Source of the DNA: Oceanobacillus profundus
Lineage (GTDB): Bacteria > Bacillota > Bacilli > Bacillales > Amphibacillaceae
Length of the DNA stretch: 64,000 bases
Assembly (NCBI RefSeq): GCF_003515705.1
Contig: NZ_QWEH01000014.1
Span: forward strand, 1 to 64,000
Reading direction: 5' to 3'
The position numbers and the translations under genes are program-made. The notes beneath the pieces are model-generated. The model had not been told where the DNA came from and ran no database searches. It saw only the letters and a program-made list of their open reading frames with translations. How positions within the stretch are numbered: position 1 is the stretch's first letter; every line of letters begins with the position of its first letter. Shown piece by piece: positions 18,476 to 28,188 of the stretch.

Positions 18476-18763
18476 ATGCAACAGCAACAACCGAATCAAT
18501 CTCAAAGTCAGCCGCCGGTCTTTCAAGAGCCACCACAGGTGATCACAGGAAAAGATTTTAATTACTTAAAGGACATGCTATCGTGGAACCTTTTAGGACT
18601 CAAAAAGGCACATTTTGCAGCAGGCCAGTGCCAAGATCAACAGGTCGTAGTAGCCCTTGAAAAGGCAAGCATGATGCACGAAAGACATTATCAGTGTATT
18701 TTGCAGCATTTGGAGCAAAATGTGAACCAAATGAATAATAAGGGGGACATACAAAATGAATAA
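18476..18763 (+). CDS. CotF-like spore coat protein (small)
   Basis: A 95-residue protein. A Q- and P-rich head of about 27 residues leads into a helical pair, ITGKDFNYLKDMLSWNLLGL and KKAHFAAGQCQDQQVVVALE. This is the ferritin-like pattern of CotF-family coat and related spore proteins. AAGGAGG precedes the ATG. It overlaps the next gene by eight bases. Confidence 0.7.
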   Translation: MQQQQPNQSQSQPPVFQEPPQVITGKDFNYLKDMLSWNLLGLKKAHFAAGQCQDQQVVVALEKASMMHERHYQCILQHLEQNVNQMNNKGDIQNE

Positions 18764-19094
18764 CAATCAAAACAAGATTCAAAATCCAGAAACACCTATA
18801 CCAAAAACACCTGAGATGAATGAACGTGACTTCCTAAACGATATGCTTTCGTATGAAAAGTACATTACGGCATCTTATTCTACGGCAATGAATGAGGCAA
18901 GCCACGCTTCACTATATCAGGACATTCACGCGATTTTCGACGAAACGAAGAATTTGCAGCGTGAACTGTATAATCTGATGTTTCAAAAGGGATGGTATTC
19001 GCTTGAAGCGGAACAGCCACAAAAACTTCAACAGGCGGCACAGCAGTTTACAGGGTATATGTCCCAGTTTCCGCATAATCCTCCAATACAATAA
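18756..19094 (+). CDS. CotF-family spore coat protein
   Basis: A 112-residue protein with the CotF-type core MNERDFLNDMLSYEKYITAS, YSTAMNEASHASLYQDIHAI and ETKNLQRELYNLMFQKGWY. The last motif (Y/F-LMxQKGWY) is typical of the family. It is translationally coupled to the gene before it, and a strong terminator follows. Confidence 0.82.
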   Translation: MNNNQNKIQNPETPIPKTPEMNERDFLNDMLSYEKYITASYSTAMNEASHASLYQDIHAIFDETKNLQRELYNLMFQKGWYSLEAEQPQKLQQAAQQFTGYMSQFPHNPPIQ

Positions 19095-19101
19095 GATCGC
19101 A

Positions 19102-19131
19102 AAAAGCTATGGTAACCAGTCCATAGCTTTT
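19102..19131 (+). terminator. Terminator of the coat gene pair
   Basis: Arms AAAAGCTATGG and CCATAGCTTTT around an eight-base loop, seven bases after the stop codon. Confidence 0.85.
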
Positions 19132-19389
19132 AAATTATTCAATTTTTTCATATCGCCTAACCTTAGTTAAACCTTTGTAACTTTTCCAGAAAATCCATTT
19201 GGAGAATAGAGGATTGCTTGTGAAGGATTTCCTAGCAATATGATATCAGAACCCAGAATCAGGAACTACTTGGGGATGAATTCAAAAATTTCAAGGTGTT
19301 TTTTAACTACAAAAGGTAACTTTTATAAAGGTTCATTGAATTTTGCCTGACATGGGGTCAATAGGGGGAGTATTTCAGATTATTCATTT

Positions 19390-20005
19390 TGGGCTGCTTC
19401 CAGTGCTTCTTTACATCAATTAAGCCATTGCCAAATCGCTATCATTTCATTTCCAGGGATTCCTATGCAAAATTCTTAATAATGTCTATTACTTCTCTGT
19501 TAGTTAAATTAGGGTTTGCAGAAAGCAAAAGGCCAGCAAGTCCTGCACATGAGGCGAAGCCATAGAAGTACCTGATAAAGCTGCATACTGCTGGTTAAAA
19601 TGTGCTCGTAATTTGGACTCCAGGAGCTGAAACATCAATATAATCCCCCGTAATTTGAGAATGATGCTCGTCGTCCTGTGTTGTCGACAGCTGACACACT
19701 TAAAACTTCAGGATATGCTGCTGGATAGCTCGATTGCCTCTTTCGAAAGAGAAAAAGGCTGATAATTGCCTAAACTCATATTAATGACATTTGCTCCATG
19801 ATCCACTGCCAATCCCTTTTGCTATATCAAAGGTCGTTCCATATCCTTCAGCACCCATTGCTTTTATAGGCATTATTTTGTTATACCAGGTGATGCTAGC
19901 AATGCCTTCTTGGTTGTTTGTTTCCGATGCCATGGCCACTGTCATCATCAGGAAAGTCGTTATTTTTCAGAACATTGTATCCATTTGTTAATCTCCTGGT
20001 CCAGA
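19390..20005 (-). pseudogene. Subtilisin-like (S8) serine protease remnant
   Basis: On the minus strand, in several frames, the order of a subtilase C-terminal half can be read. KAMGAEGYGTTFDIAKGI is followed by a stretch that keeps YPAAYPEVLSVSAVDNTGRR and ASFSNYG. After further frame changes come LTNREVIDIIKN and a short tail. The catalytic Asp and His regions are gone and the region near the catalytic serine is garbled. Confidence 0.7.
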
Positions 20006-20070
20006 TCAACCCCAGTGAGGAACATAAGATAAAACTGAATATACTCTAAAGAAAAGAAAGGGAGTTAAAA

Positions 20071-20350
20071 ATGCATCAATATCATAATCACATGTCTAAT
20101 TATCACCCTCAATATTCCACCCAGTCTCAGCAATTATCCTGAGTCTGAAATTTGGGCAGAGCAACAAATCAAACAACCTTTATATCCTCATTTGAAATCA
20201 CAAGTATTAAATGGATTAGAACAAGCAAAAGATACTTCATATGTCCATGCATTGCAGGAAGTTGCTGCAATAACCTATTTAATTGGCACAGACCGCTTAT
20301 TTAACGGTCAAATCTTGGGTTGTACTTTTGGTTCAAAAAACAACAATTGA
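20071..20350 (+). pseudogene. Small unknown protein, frameshifted
   Basis: An ATG with an AAAGGGAG site begins HQYHNHMSNYHPQYSTQSQQ and stops at about 20140. The next frame continues SNYPESEIWAEQQIKQPLYP, then LNGLEQAKDTSYVHALQEVA and AITYLIGTDRLFNGQILGC, to a TGA at 20350. Only one frameshift separates the two halves, so this is either a recent pseudogene or a sequencing error. The His/Tyr-rich head and helical body resemble small Bacillus coat-associated proteins; the family is not identified. Confidence 0.5.
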
Positions 20351-20374
20351 GTTATCGTAACAGTTAAATTTGGA

Positions 20375-20418
20375 GCAATAAGAGGCACACCGTTAAAACA
20401 AACGGTGTGCCTTATTGC
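20375..20418. terminator. Bidirectional terminator
   Basis: Arms GGCACACCGTT and AACGGTGTGCC with outer pairing GCAATAAG/TTATTGC lie between convergent genes, 25 bases after the frameshifted gene and 14 before the end of the lipoprotein gene. Confidence 0.8.
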
Positions 20419-20431
20419 TGTCTTTTAATAT

Positions 20432-20704
20432 TTATTCATCTATATTATCTGGATCGTTTACATCTTTAGGATCTTCAATGGGTTCTTCTGCATCAGGGAC
20501 TAAATCAGCTTCATCATCTTTATTTTCATCTATATTATCTGGGTCATTTGCATCTTCAGGATCTTCAATTGGTTCTTCTCTATCAGGATCTACATCCACT
20601 TCAGGTGGTGGTGGATCATTATCCTCTTCTACATTATTACACCCCAATAACATGATGGTAGATAGAAAAACTGCTGTTAATAGTCTTAACCACTTTAGAT
20701 TCAC
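20432..20704 (-). CDS. Small acidic repeat lipoprotein
   Basis: A 90-residue predicted lipoprotein. The signal peptide ends in IMLLGC. The mature part is almost wholly acidic and proline-rich. It contains two near-identical copies of the unit EEPIEDP-D-NDPDNIDE separated by about 14 residues. The start is GTG 13 bases downstream of a GAGG; a longer frame to 20845 lacks a ribosome site and would bury the signal peptide. The Asp-rich repeats could bind Ca2+ or other cations (inference). No partner gene is adjacent. Confidence 0.6.
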   Translation of the reverse strand: MNLKWLRLLTAVFLSTIMLLGCNNVEEDNDPPPPEVDVDPDREEPIEDPEDANDPDNIDENKDDEADLVPDAEEPIEDPKDVNDPDNIDE

Positions 20705-20850
20705 TTTTATCGTCCTCACTATTAGTTTTTTACTTTTAATATTATCTTCTCCTTCCACTTTTTTATACGAACATTTTAACTTAACAACAATAATATTAAG
20801 GTCCTTAATCACCAAACAGTAGGGGCCTATTTGTATCATTTTCAAAATTT

Positions 20851-21030
20851 CCTTTTTAAAAAAGAATTAGAGGATTTATTGATAAACGGGAAAGTGTCAG
20901 GAATTGGAGATAAAAAATGTAGTACTGAAAAGTTTTATGACAATCTTACAGTCAAAGGTCAAATAGAGGCTATTGATGGGAATAAATAAAAACTAATCTA
21001 TATCAAAGAAATTATTGTATTAAAGAATTA
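20851..21030 (+). pseudogene. Unidentified gene fragment
   Basis: A frame without a start reads KKELEDLLINGKVSGIGDKK, then STEKFYDNLTVKGQIEAID, has a TAA at 20987, and continues in the same frame as KLIYIKEIIVLKN to a stop. It looks like the 3' end of a lost gene of unknown family. Confidence 0.35.
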
Positions 21031-21266
21031 GACGAGCTTATCACGAGTAATCAAAAACTAAAAATGATAAACAAAGAGTTTGTTCAAAAATCCTGCATAA
21101 CACAATAAATATGGGCTTTTTTACCTTTCTTTTGATGACCACAAGATTATAGAAAGCATCTTTTATTTAGTTACTTTTATAAAAATATGAACGGTCAGTG
21201 CATATTTTAAAAGGTAGTTGGAAACAATTAAAGATAGTTCATACTGAACTATCCCCTGTAATTTTT

Positions 21267-21295
21267 GAGCCCTAACTTTTAGGGCTCTCTTTTTG
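21267..21295 (+). terminator. Intrinsic terminator
   Basis: Arms GAGCCCTAA and TTAGGGCTC followed by TCTTTTT. No intact gene now precedes it; it may have served the fragment at 20851. Confidence 0.75.
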
Positions 21296-21297
21296 AT

Positions 21298-21371
21298 AAA
21301 GTTGGCGTTGCCGTTTCAGTAATCGCGATAGAATAGTTCCTGACAGCAGTCTTGACAGCCAATAAATCACC
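21298..21371 (-). pseudogene. CotF-like coat protein fragment
   Basis: Twenty-four codons read GDLLAVKTAVRNYSIAITE followed by TATPT. This is the conserved A(I/V)RNYxxAITETATP signature of CotF-like coat proteins. Both ends are missing. Confidence 0.5.
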
Positions 21372-21787
21372 CAAAAAAAGCCACTGTCTAAACCGATTGT
21401 ATCAAAGAACGGTTAGACCAATTTTCAGAAGTGTCAATGAAAAAGTAGAGATTCTCTCCTATTGTTACTGCGAGTATAAACCTTGATTTCTACTGTCTAT
21501 TTACAATAGATTCATAAACTGCCTAGCTTATATAACCAAATGTATAATGCTTTAATCACCATCTAGTGATCACCTATGAATATTCCATTTACTGAGGCAA
21601 GTAATCCGGATAACATTATTTGTACGCAAGCCTTCCCTTTCTACCTGCTATTGGTGGCTGTGCTTGAAAATAAATGACTCACCAGACTCGCTCGAGTAAG
21701 ATAGTTCTTTCTTGATGGGAATTCCACCCGTTCATATATGACGACATTTTTCGGTTAATGTTCCTATACTTTTTCACTCGAATACTT
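21372..21787. other. No gene seen
   Basis: Only short frames with many stops; no recognisable motif or hairpin with T-run. Confidence 0.4.
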
Positions 21788-21994
21788 TTATTTTTCCAAA
21801 AATTTACCTAAAGGCTTAAAAATCCCTTCAACGATTTGAGTTGGTCCTGGCATTTCCGGAAAGAAAACGAGGAGGATAGCAAGTAAAGTTCCTCCTACTG
21901 TCAATGTTATAAAGATTTGCTTTTTTCTTTTCTGATTTTTGTTTGTTTTTGACCATTCATAAAGTGTAATAAGGCTAGAACACCTAATTGTCAC
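21788..21994 (-). CDS. Small single-TM protein of unknown function
   Basis: A 68-codon frame (GTG start) whose second half is coherent. A basic stretch (KTNKNQKRKKQ) is followed by one TM helix (IFITLTVGGTLLAILLVFF) and the tail PEMPGPTQIVEGIFKPLGKF. The first ten residues are doubtful, and there is no convincing ribosome site. It could be a real small membrane protein with a downstream start or a fragment. Confidence 0.4.
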   Translation of the reverse strand: MTIRCSSLITLYEWSKTNKNQKRKKQIFITLTVGGTLLAILLVFFPEMPGPTQIVEGIFKPLGKFLEK

Positions 21995-22413
21995 TTTTGA
22001 TTTTATTTTGAGCTTTTTTTAATAATTTTTACTTGATTCCGATTACTAACTGTTCCGTGCAACTACACAACTTTTGTTGTTATGGTTCCGATATTATTTA
22101 ATTTTAAGTATTCTTTCAACTTGAGTAAACAGAGTAAAGAGTCTTTCTATTAGCCTAAAGTTCCCTCAGTAATCTTAATGTAACAGTAGTTTCTCGAATA
22201 TTAAAGCGATTCGGTGGAATCATACGACAGGTTGCTTTTTTTGAAATCATGAAAAGGGGGGATTACAAAGGGAACAGTTCTCTGGCTTCAATCGCATTTT
22301 AAAGAGGCGCATTTTCCTCTTCCTTGTCCCATTCGAGTTTAAATAGGGATAGAGAGGGAAGTTTTTTTAATAAAGATTAAATCATGTATACGAAGGAAAG
22401 GAGAATAAATTAT
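21995..22413. other. Intergenic stretch upstream of the aldehyde dehydrogenase
   Basis: No gene recognised. It should hold the promoter of the dehydrogenase gene; no clear sigma-A boxes were found near its start. Confidence 0.4.
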
Positions 22414-23886
22414 ATGAAAATTTATGAAAATCTCAACAAAAATTATATCTCTGGTGAATGGCGTGATGGTCAAGGAAAAACCACTTATGAAGTAAAAAAT
22501 CCCTATAATGATGAAGTTCTACAAGAAATAAAAATGGCTAGTAAAGAAGATATCGATGAATCTTATCAATCTGCTGAACAGGCTAAAAAAGAATGGGCAA
22601 AATATAATCCATTTGAACGATCTTCCATTATGGAAAAGGCAGTGCAGATTATTGAAGCGAGAAGAGAAGAGTTTGTTGATCATTTAATTAGGGAAGGGGG
22701 TTCATCACATCTGAAGGCTAACGTCGAAATTGACTTTGTTATTGCAATTACAAGGGAAGCAGCATCTTTTCCCCTTAGAATGAATGGGGAAATTGTACCT
22801 TCCCTTATCCCAGGAAAGGAAAATAGAATTTACCGAAGTCCTTTAGGGGTAGTTGGTGTAATCGGGCCATTCAACTTCCCAATGTATCTTGCCATGCGTT
22901 CGGTAGCACCGGCACTTGCTGTCGGTAACGGGGTCGTACTGAAACCAGATGAGCAAACTGCGGTAACTGGCGGGATATTACTTGCGAAGGTATTTGAAGA
23001 GGCGGGATTGCCGAAAGGAATCTTTAATGTTGTGGTTCCAAACTTAGAAGATATCGGTGATGCATTTGTGGAACATCCAATTCCACGGTTAATTTCATTT
23101 ACAGGATCTACTTCGGCAGGACGGTATATTGGTGAAATTTGTGGAAGAAATATTAAAAAAGTTGCACTTGAGTTAGGGGGGAACAACCCGCTTGTAGTGC
23201 TTGGTGATGCGAAAGTGGAAAGTGCAGTAAATTCCACATTATTCGGTAAGTTTATGCATAATGGACAAATATGTATGGCTATTAATCGAATTATAGTTCA
23301 TAAGGATTTATATGAGGAATTTGTTGAGAAATTTGTTGAAAAGACCAAAAGGATTAAAGTGGGCGACCCAAGCGAAAAGGATAATCTAATCGGTCCTTTG
23401 ATAAATCGGCAGGCAATTGATCGGATTCTTGAACAAATTGAATCAGCTAAAAAGCAAGGGGCAGAAGTTGTGCTGGAAGGAAAAGTGGAAGGGAACGTCA
23501 TGCATCCTTATATACTAACTGGTTCGAATGATGTAGCGACTGCTCAAAACGAAATGTTTGGCCCGGTTGCAACCATCATTTCTGCTGAAAGTGATGAAGA
23601 AGCAATTCGTATTGCAAATGATACCCCATTTGGTCTAAGTGGGGCGGTTCACGCAGGTTCCCCAGAAAGAGGTGTGGAAATGGCCAAACAGATAACTTCC
23701 GGCATGGTTCATGTGAATGACCAAAGCGTTAACGATGAGCCATTGATTGCGTTCGGAGGTGAGAAAGCATCTGGATTGGGGCGATTCGGAGGAAAATGGT
23801 CACTTGAAGAGTTTACTACTGTCCAATGGATTTCTGTGCAAACCGAAGAAAGAGAAAGTCCTTTCCATACAGATTATCTGGAATAA
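22414..23886 (+). CDS. NAD(P)-dependent aldehyde dehydrogenase (aromatic aldehyde type)
   Basis: A 490-residue ALDH-superfamily enzyme that oxidises an aldehyde to its acid. Key sites are GPFNFPMYLAMRSVAPAL (cofactor region), the general base Glu in VALELGGNNP (about residue 253) and the nucleophile Cys in HNGQICMA (about 287). The C-terminal part reads HVNDQSVNDEPLIAFGGEKAS. The overall pattern is like benzaldehyde/vanillin dehydrogenases such as YfmT. AAAGGAG, ten bases before this ATG, selects it over an ATG 30 bases upstream. It is a single gene with its own terminator; substrate not certain. Confidence 0.85.
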   Translation: MKIYENLNKNYISGEWRDGQGKTTYEVKNPYNDEVLQEIKMASKEDIDESYQSAEQAKKEWAKYNPFERSSIMEKAVQIIEARREEFVDHLIREGGSSHLKANVEIDFVIAITREAASFPLRMNGEIVPSLIPGKENRIYRSPLGVVGVIGPFNFPMYLAMRSVAPALAVGNGVVLKPDEQTAVTGGILLAKVFEEAGLPKGIFNVVVPNLEDIGDAFVEHPIPRLISFTGSTSAGRYIGEICGRNIKKVALELGGNNPLVVLGDAKVESAVNSTLFGKFMHNGQICMAINRIIVHKDLYEEFVEKFVEKTKRIKVGDPSEKDNLIGPLINRQAIDRILEQIESAKKQGAEVVLEGKVEGNVMHPYILTGSNDVATAQNEMFGPVATIISAESDEEAIRIANDTPFGLSGAVHAGSPERGVEMAKQITSGMVHVNDQSVNDEPLIAFGGEKASGLGRFGGKWSLEEFTTVQWISVQTEERESPFHTDYLE

Positions 23887-23976
23887 AAATAAACATAAAG
23901 GAAGGACAGAACAGACATAAAAGGGATTATAAAATAATGGAGATAAAGGAACTGATTCAACCGATCCCCTTCTTGT

Positions 23977-24008
23977 TTAATCCCCACCTAAAAACAGGTG
24001 GGGATTAA
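23977..24008. terminator. Terminator after the aldehyde dehydrogenase
   Basis: Arms TTAATCCCCACCT and AGGTGGGGATTAA around a short A-rich loop, about 90 bases past the stop. Confidence 0.7.
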
Positions 24009-24312
24009 CATATTCAGTAAGTTTCGGTGATTAAACTACTAAAAGAACTTTTGCCGGCTAAGGTTAAAGAAAGAGTAAAGAACTAATTATACTAAAGGTG
24101 CAAAATAGAATAAAGTATAGCCTCCAAAACTTTATTATTGGGCCAATTTGTGGAATATGGCTTATGGGGCTGCTGAGCGTTGGTGTTCAAGTAATTTGTC
24201 CCACGGATGTCCTTGCATTCTCTTTGAAACATCTTCCATCTTCTATTTGCATAATTGTATTCAAATTCCACATACTACTAACAAGAAGTGGCGGTAAAAA
24301 GGGTGTGCAGGG
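24009..24312. other. Region upstream of the ger remnants
   Basis: No gene accepted. A 72-codon frame at 24098 has hydrophobic stretches but no ribosome site or known family. It should have held the forespore promoter of the germinant-receptor operon. Confidence 0.35.
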
Positions 24313-25803
24313 ATGAGATTTAAAAGAAATAAATCCAAAAAGTCTTTGATAAATCAGGCTAATCTTTCCATAAAGAATATCAAAAGTCAATTAAATCATA
24401 CTAGCGATTTAAAAGACCGTGAAATACATAGCAATAATCAAATCTATATTATCCTTTACATCAATTCATTAGTTGATCAGGAAAAGCTTGAATCAAAAAT
24501 AATTAAACCGCTTATAAAAATGGAAAACAACAATATTTTAAATGAACTATATAGCCAGGAGATCAGCACTGCCAAAAGTAATAAAATAGCCATCAACGGA
24601 TTATTAGACGGTTATTGTCTGCTAATAAAAAAAGGCAGGAATAGTGAAGGATTCCTGCTGAAAACGAACGCATCAACCGATAGAGAAGTTTCGGAGCCTA
24701 TCGTAGAAAAAACAATCCTTGGGGCAAAAGTAGGTTTTGTTGAAAGCTTAGACAAAAACATTTTTTTACTCCGTACTGTAACAAAATCACCCGATTTCAC
24801 GGTTAAAAAGTATACATTGGGTTCCTCAACAACAACGAATGTATCACTAATTTATTTGGATCACTTGACAGATCCGGAAATCATAAAAAAGGTTGAACAA
24901 CGTATAAAAAGTATTACGCTTGATTCCATCCGATCAGCAGGAGATATTCAGGATTGCATTGAAGATCATACAGTTACTCCATTTCCCCAGCTTTTACTTA
25001 CAGAACGGCCAGACCGAGCTTCAGCAAATTTAAAGGACGGAAGGGTTGCTTTAATTATAGATGGAAGTCCTACTGTAATTATATTGCCAGCAACATTTAT
25101 GACGTTCTTTCAAACACCGGATGACTATATTACCCGTTGGTGGTTAGGTTCATTTTTTAGATTTATACGTCTATTCAGCTATATCATTGCACTTATTCTA
25201 CCGGCATTATATATTGCATTCGTTTCATTCCATTATGAAGTAATTCCATTGGAGCTTGTTTATTCGTTACAGTCTTCGTTGAGCTACGTACCATTTCGGC
25301 CATTTATAGAGTTATTGATTATGCAACTTTCCTTAGAGTTGCTTAGAGAAGCGTCCATTCGACTGCCACCTTCCGTTGCCACGACTTTTGGGATCGTCGG
25401 AGGGCTAGTTGTAGGAACAGCAATGGTTGAGGCAGGAATTGTCTCCTATGGTGGTCTTATAGTTGTTGCATTAACATCAGTCTCATCATTTGTTCAGCCA
25501 AATCTAGAAATGAGCAGCTCGATTCGTATATTAGGATTTCCTTTAATGCTATTGGCAGCTATATTCGGCTTTTTAGGAATTGTCATTTGAGTGTTATTTG
25601 TGTTAATTCACTTGTCACGCCTTACTTCATTCGGTCTTCCATATTTTTCACCTTTTGTTCCATTAAACATGGAGGATTTTAAAGATACTATCATTCGTGT
25701 TCCTTCTTGGATGATGTATAAACACTCTAAAAATTCTCCTCATTATAAGCAAGAAAAACGATCAAGGAAGTGGAAACTAGATGAGAGTGAAGAGCCGTAT
25801 TAG
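24313..25803 (+). pseudogene. GerA-family germinant receptor subunit A, nonsense mutant
   Basis: Subunit A of a GerA/GerK-type germinant receptor, normally an inner-spore-membrane protein of about 490-500 residues. The soluble N-terminal domain, the signature PFPQLLLTERPDRASANL and the TM region (EAGIVSYGGLIVVALTSVS) are intact. An in-frame TGA at 25588-25590 then interrupts after FLGIVI. The frame continues directly with VLFVLIHLSRLTSFGLPYF and the rest of the normal C-terminus to 25803. A single base change, most likely from GGA, explains it. The product would lack the last TM and tail. Confidence 0.88.
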
Positions 25804-26384
25804 TTCTGTAAATTTATTTTTTCTGCTGGTGCAAACAATGATTGGTGTAGGCTTGTTATCATTACCTCATCAAACACATGAAGCAGCAGGCAGTGACGGA
25901 TGGATTTCCATTTTAATTTCTGGATTTTTTATTCAACTAATTGTACTGCTTATCTGGTTACTTTGCAGGAATTTCCCTAATCTTACCTTATTTGATTTTT
26001 CTAAAGTAATTTTGGGGAAAACTTCTGGAACTATATTAAATTTTTTATATATTATTTACCTGCTCACAGTGATTTGTTATATCTTCATTAAATATGCGGA
26101 TACCTTGAAACGATGGATACTCCCTGAAACTCCAGCATGGATATTATTTTTGATAACATTCGTTCTACTTATTTTTAATCCATATCAAACATAAATTTGC
26201 TGTGATACTATCTGGAACATTCGTCCTTATCGTTTCGATAATATTTTATTATATGGAGATTACCTTACTTGAAAAATGGTTAAAGCATTTAAGTTTAATT
26301 TTCGGCATTATTATCCCTATCCTACTGCTTTTAATAACAATTATCTTTAAAAGAGAGGTGGGATCGACCTATGGGAAAAAATGA
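25781..26384 (+). pseudogene. GerB-type permease subunit, frameshifted and shortened
   Basis: The N-terminal four TM segments of a spore amino-acid/permease (GerAB, APC-like) are readable, from ISSVNLFFLLVQTMIGVGLL to LFLITFVLLIFNPYQT, and stop at 26192. After a frame change a hydrophobic stretch (VILSGTFVLIVSIIFYYMEI to LLITIIFKRE) runs to 26384. The total is about 200 codons against some 365 in the family, so an internal deletion has also occurred. It overlaps gerA and gerC as in intact operons. Confidence 0.85.
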
Positions 26385-26778
26385 GCTCTTCTTGATCTTA
26401 TTTATTCTTCCATTACTAGCTGGGTGCTGGGATGAAAGACTTCTAAAGAATTCCCGTACTGTGTATATATCGGGTTTTGACTTGGATGAGAATGATGATT
26501 ATCAAACAACTTCAATTATTAGAGATATGAATATTAGTGAGTCAAGCAGGGGGGAAATATCCATATCGAATGAACTGGTAACTGGAAAAGGAGGTTCGAT
26601 AAAAGAGGCAAGCATGACAATTGATCAAAGCGTACCTGGTAATTACGATCCAGCAAAAGGAAGAACTTTAATCTTAGGAATCGACATCGCCAAAGGTGAT
26701 ATCTACAATGTGCTGGATTCTCTTTACCGGGATCCAAGGGTGGATTTAAACGCCAAAATTGCTGTGACAGATATTTGA
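26371..26778 (+). pseudogene. GerC-type lipoprotein, truncated
   Basis: A 135-residue start of a GerC (Ger(x)C) lipoprotein: signal peptide with lipobox LLAGC directly followed by WDERLLKNSRTVYISGFDL, and GRTLILGIDIAKGDIYNVLD. Normal family members have about 370-400 residues, so roughly two thirds are missing. It ends 46 bases before the thiolase gene, so a deletion probably brought the two together. Confidence 0.85.
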
Positions 26779-26824
26779 TTTAAAAAAAATATTAACTTAA
26801 TAGATTTAAAATGGAGATGGTAAT

Positions 26825-28015
26825 GTGTCAAATGTTGTAATTATCGATTCGGTTCGAACAGCGATTGGTAAATTAGGTGGGGCTTTGGGAAATGTAGATG
26901 TGGATTATCTTGCAGCGAGAGTTCTTGATGATGTTGTGAAAAGAACAGGCATTTCCAAAGAGGTTGTAGATGAAGTCATTGTGGGACAGGCAAAACAAAG
27001 TGCGGATGCTTCAAACTTAGCAAGGGTCGCTGCACTGAGAGCTGGGTTTCCGGTTGAAGTTCCTGCATATACTTTTCATCGCCAATGTGGATCAGGTGTA
27101 CAAGCAATCAATTCAGCTGCACAACAAATTCAATGTGGGCTATCGAATGTTATTATTGCAGGTGGAGCTGAATCAATGAGTACAGCTCCGTACTATATTC
27201 GAAATGCTCGATTTGGCTTGCATTCAGGTAACGGTTTATTGCTTGACCCAAATACGGAAAGTCAGCCAGGATCCCAGCCTGAAGAGTACGGGATACAAAC
27301 GATGGGAACGACGGCAGAAAATCTAGCTGAAAAATATAAAATTTCAAGAACAGAACAAGATGAGTTTGCATTAAGTAGTCAAGAAAAGGCGAAAAGGGCA
27401 ATTTCCAGTGGACTTTTTGAAAAAGAAATTGTTCCATATTTAGTTAAAAATAAAAAAAGTGAAAAGGTATTTAAAGTTGATGAACATCCAAGGGATACAA
27501 GCTTGGAAAAACTAGTAAACTTAAAACCAGCGTTTAAAGAAGGTGGGACTGTAACTGCAGGTAATAGTAGTGGAAGAAATGATGGGGCTGCAGCTTTAAT
27601 ATTAATGTCAGAAGAAGAGGCAATCCGACTTGGAAAGAAACCGAAAGCAAGAATTGTTGCGCAAGCCTCAGCAGGAGTTGATCCGAAGTTTATGGGGATT
27701 GGTCCAGTTCCCGCAACATTAAAAGCCTTGAAAATAGCTGGTTTAGAATTAAATGATATTGATGTTATTGAGTTGAACGAGGCCTTTTCAGCACAATCTC
27801 TCGCGGTAATAAAAGAATTAAATATGGATATGAATAAAATCAATCCAAATGGTGGTGCTATTGCTCTAGGACATCCAATTGGTGCAACAGGAGCTATCTT
27901 GGCGACAATACTCATTCACGATTTAGAACGCACTGGAAAACGTTATGGTTTAATTACCCTATGTATAGCTGGAGGGTTAGGAATCAGTACGATAATTGAA
28001 AATACCCAATTTTAA
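26825..28015 (+). CDS. Acetyl-CoA acetyltransferase (thiolase)
   Basis: A 396-residue thiolase catalysing reversible condensation or cleavage of acyl-CoA with CoA. The nucleophile Cys lies in HRQCGSGVQAIN (about residue 88). The GGAESMS loop is present. The catalytic His is in NPNGGAIALGHPIGATGA (about 349) and the second Cys in CIAGGLG (about 379, where CxGGG is more usual). The start is GTG after GGAG. A 3-hydroxyacyl-CoA dehydrogenase fragment follows, so an acyl-CoA (beta-oxidation or acetoacetyl-CoA) operon probably once continued here. Confidence 0.92.
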   Translation: MSNVVIIDSVRTAIGKLGGALGNVDVDYLAARVLDDVVKRTGISKEVVDEVIVGQAKQSADASNLARVAALRAGFPVEVPAYTFHRQCGSGVQAINSAAQQIQCGLSNVIIAGGAESMSTAPYYIRNARFGLHSGNGLLLDPNTESQPGSQPEEYGIQTMGTTAENLAEKYKISRTEQDEFALSSQEKAKRAISSGLFEKEIVPYLVKNKKSEKVFKVDEHPRDTSLEKLVNLKPAFKEGGTVTAGNSSGRNDGAAALILMSEEEAIRLGKKPKARIVAQASAGVDPKFMGIGPVPATLKALKIAGLELNDIDVIELNEAFSAQSLAVIKELNMDMNKINPNGGAIALGHPIGATGAILATILIHDLERTGKRYGLITLCIAGGLGISTIIENTQF

Positions 28016-28188
28016 AACTTAAAGATGTTTTGTCGCTAATATTATCATTATATTAATCTATTATATTATTTTTTAGTGATATTAAGTTTGTAGTATAAGA
28101 TTAATAATTTTTGTATAATAAAAAGGTTCTGGCCTCTGTTTACATTATCATAAAAGAGTGCTTAGAAAATTAGGGTTGAGGTGAGAAG

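Noticed and set aside
24098-24316. 72-codon frame before gerA with two hydrophobic stretches
   Set aside because: No ribosome site before the GTG and no recognisable family; it overlaps the likely promoter and leader of the ger operon.
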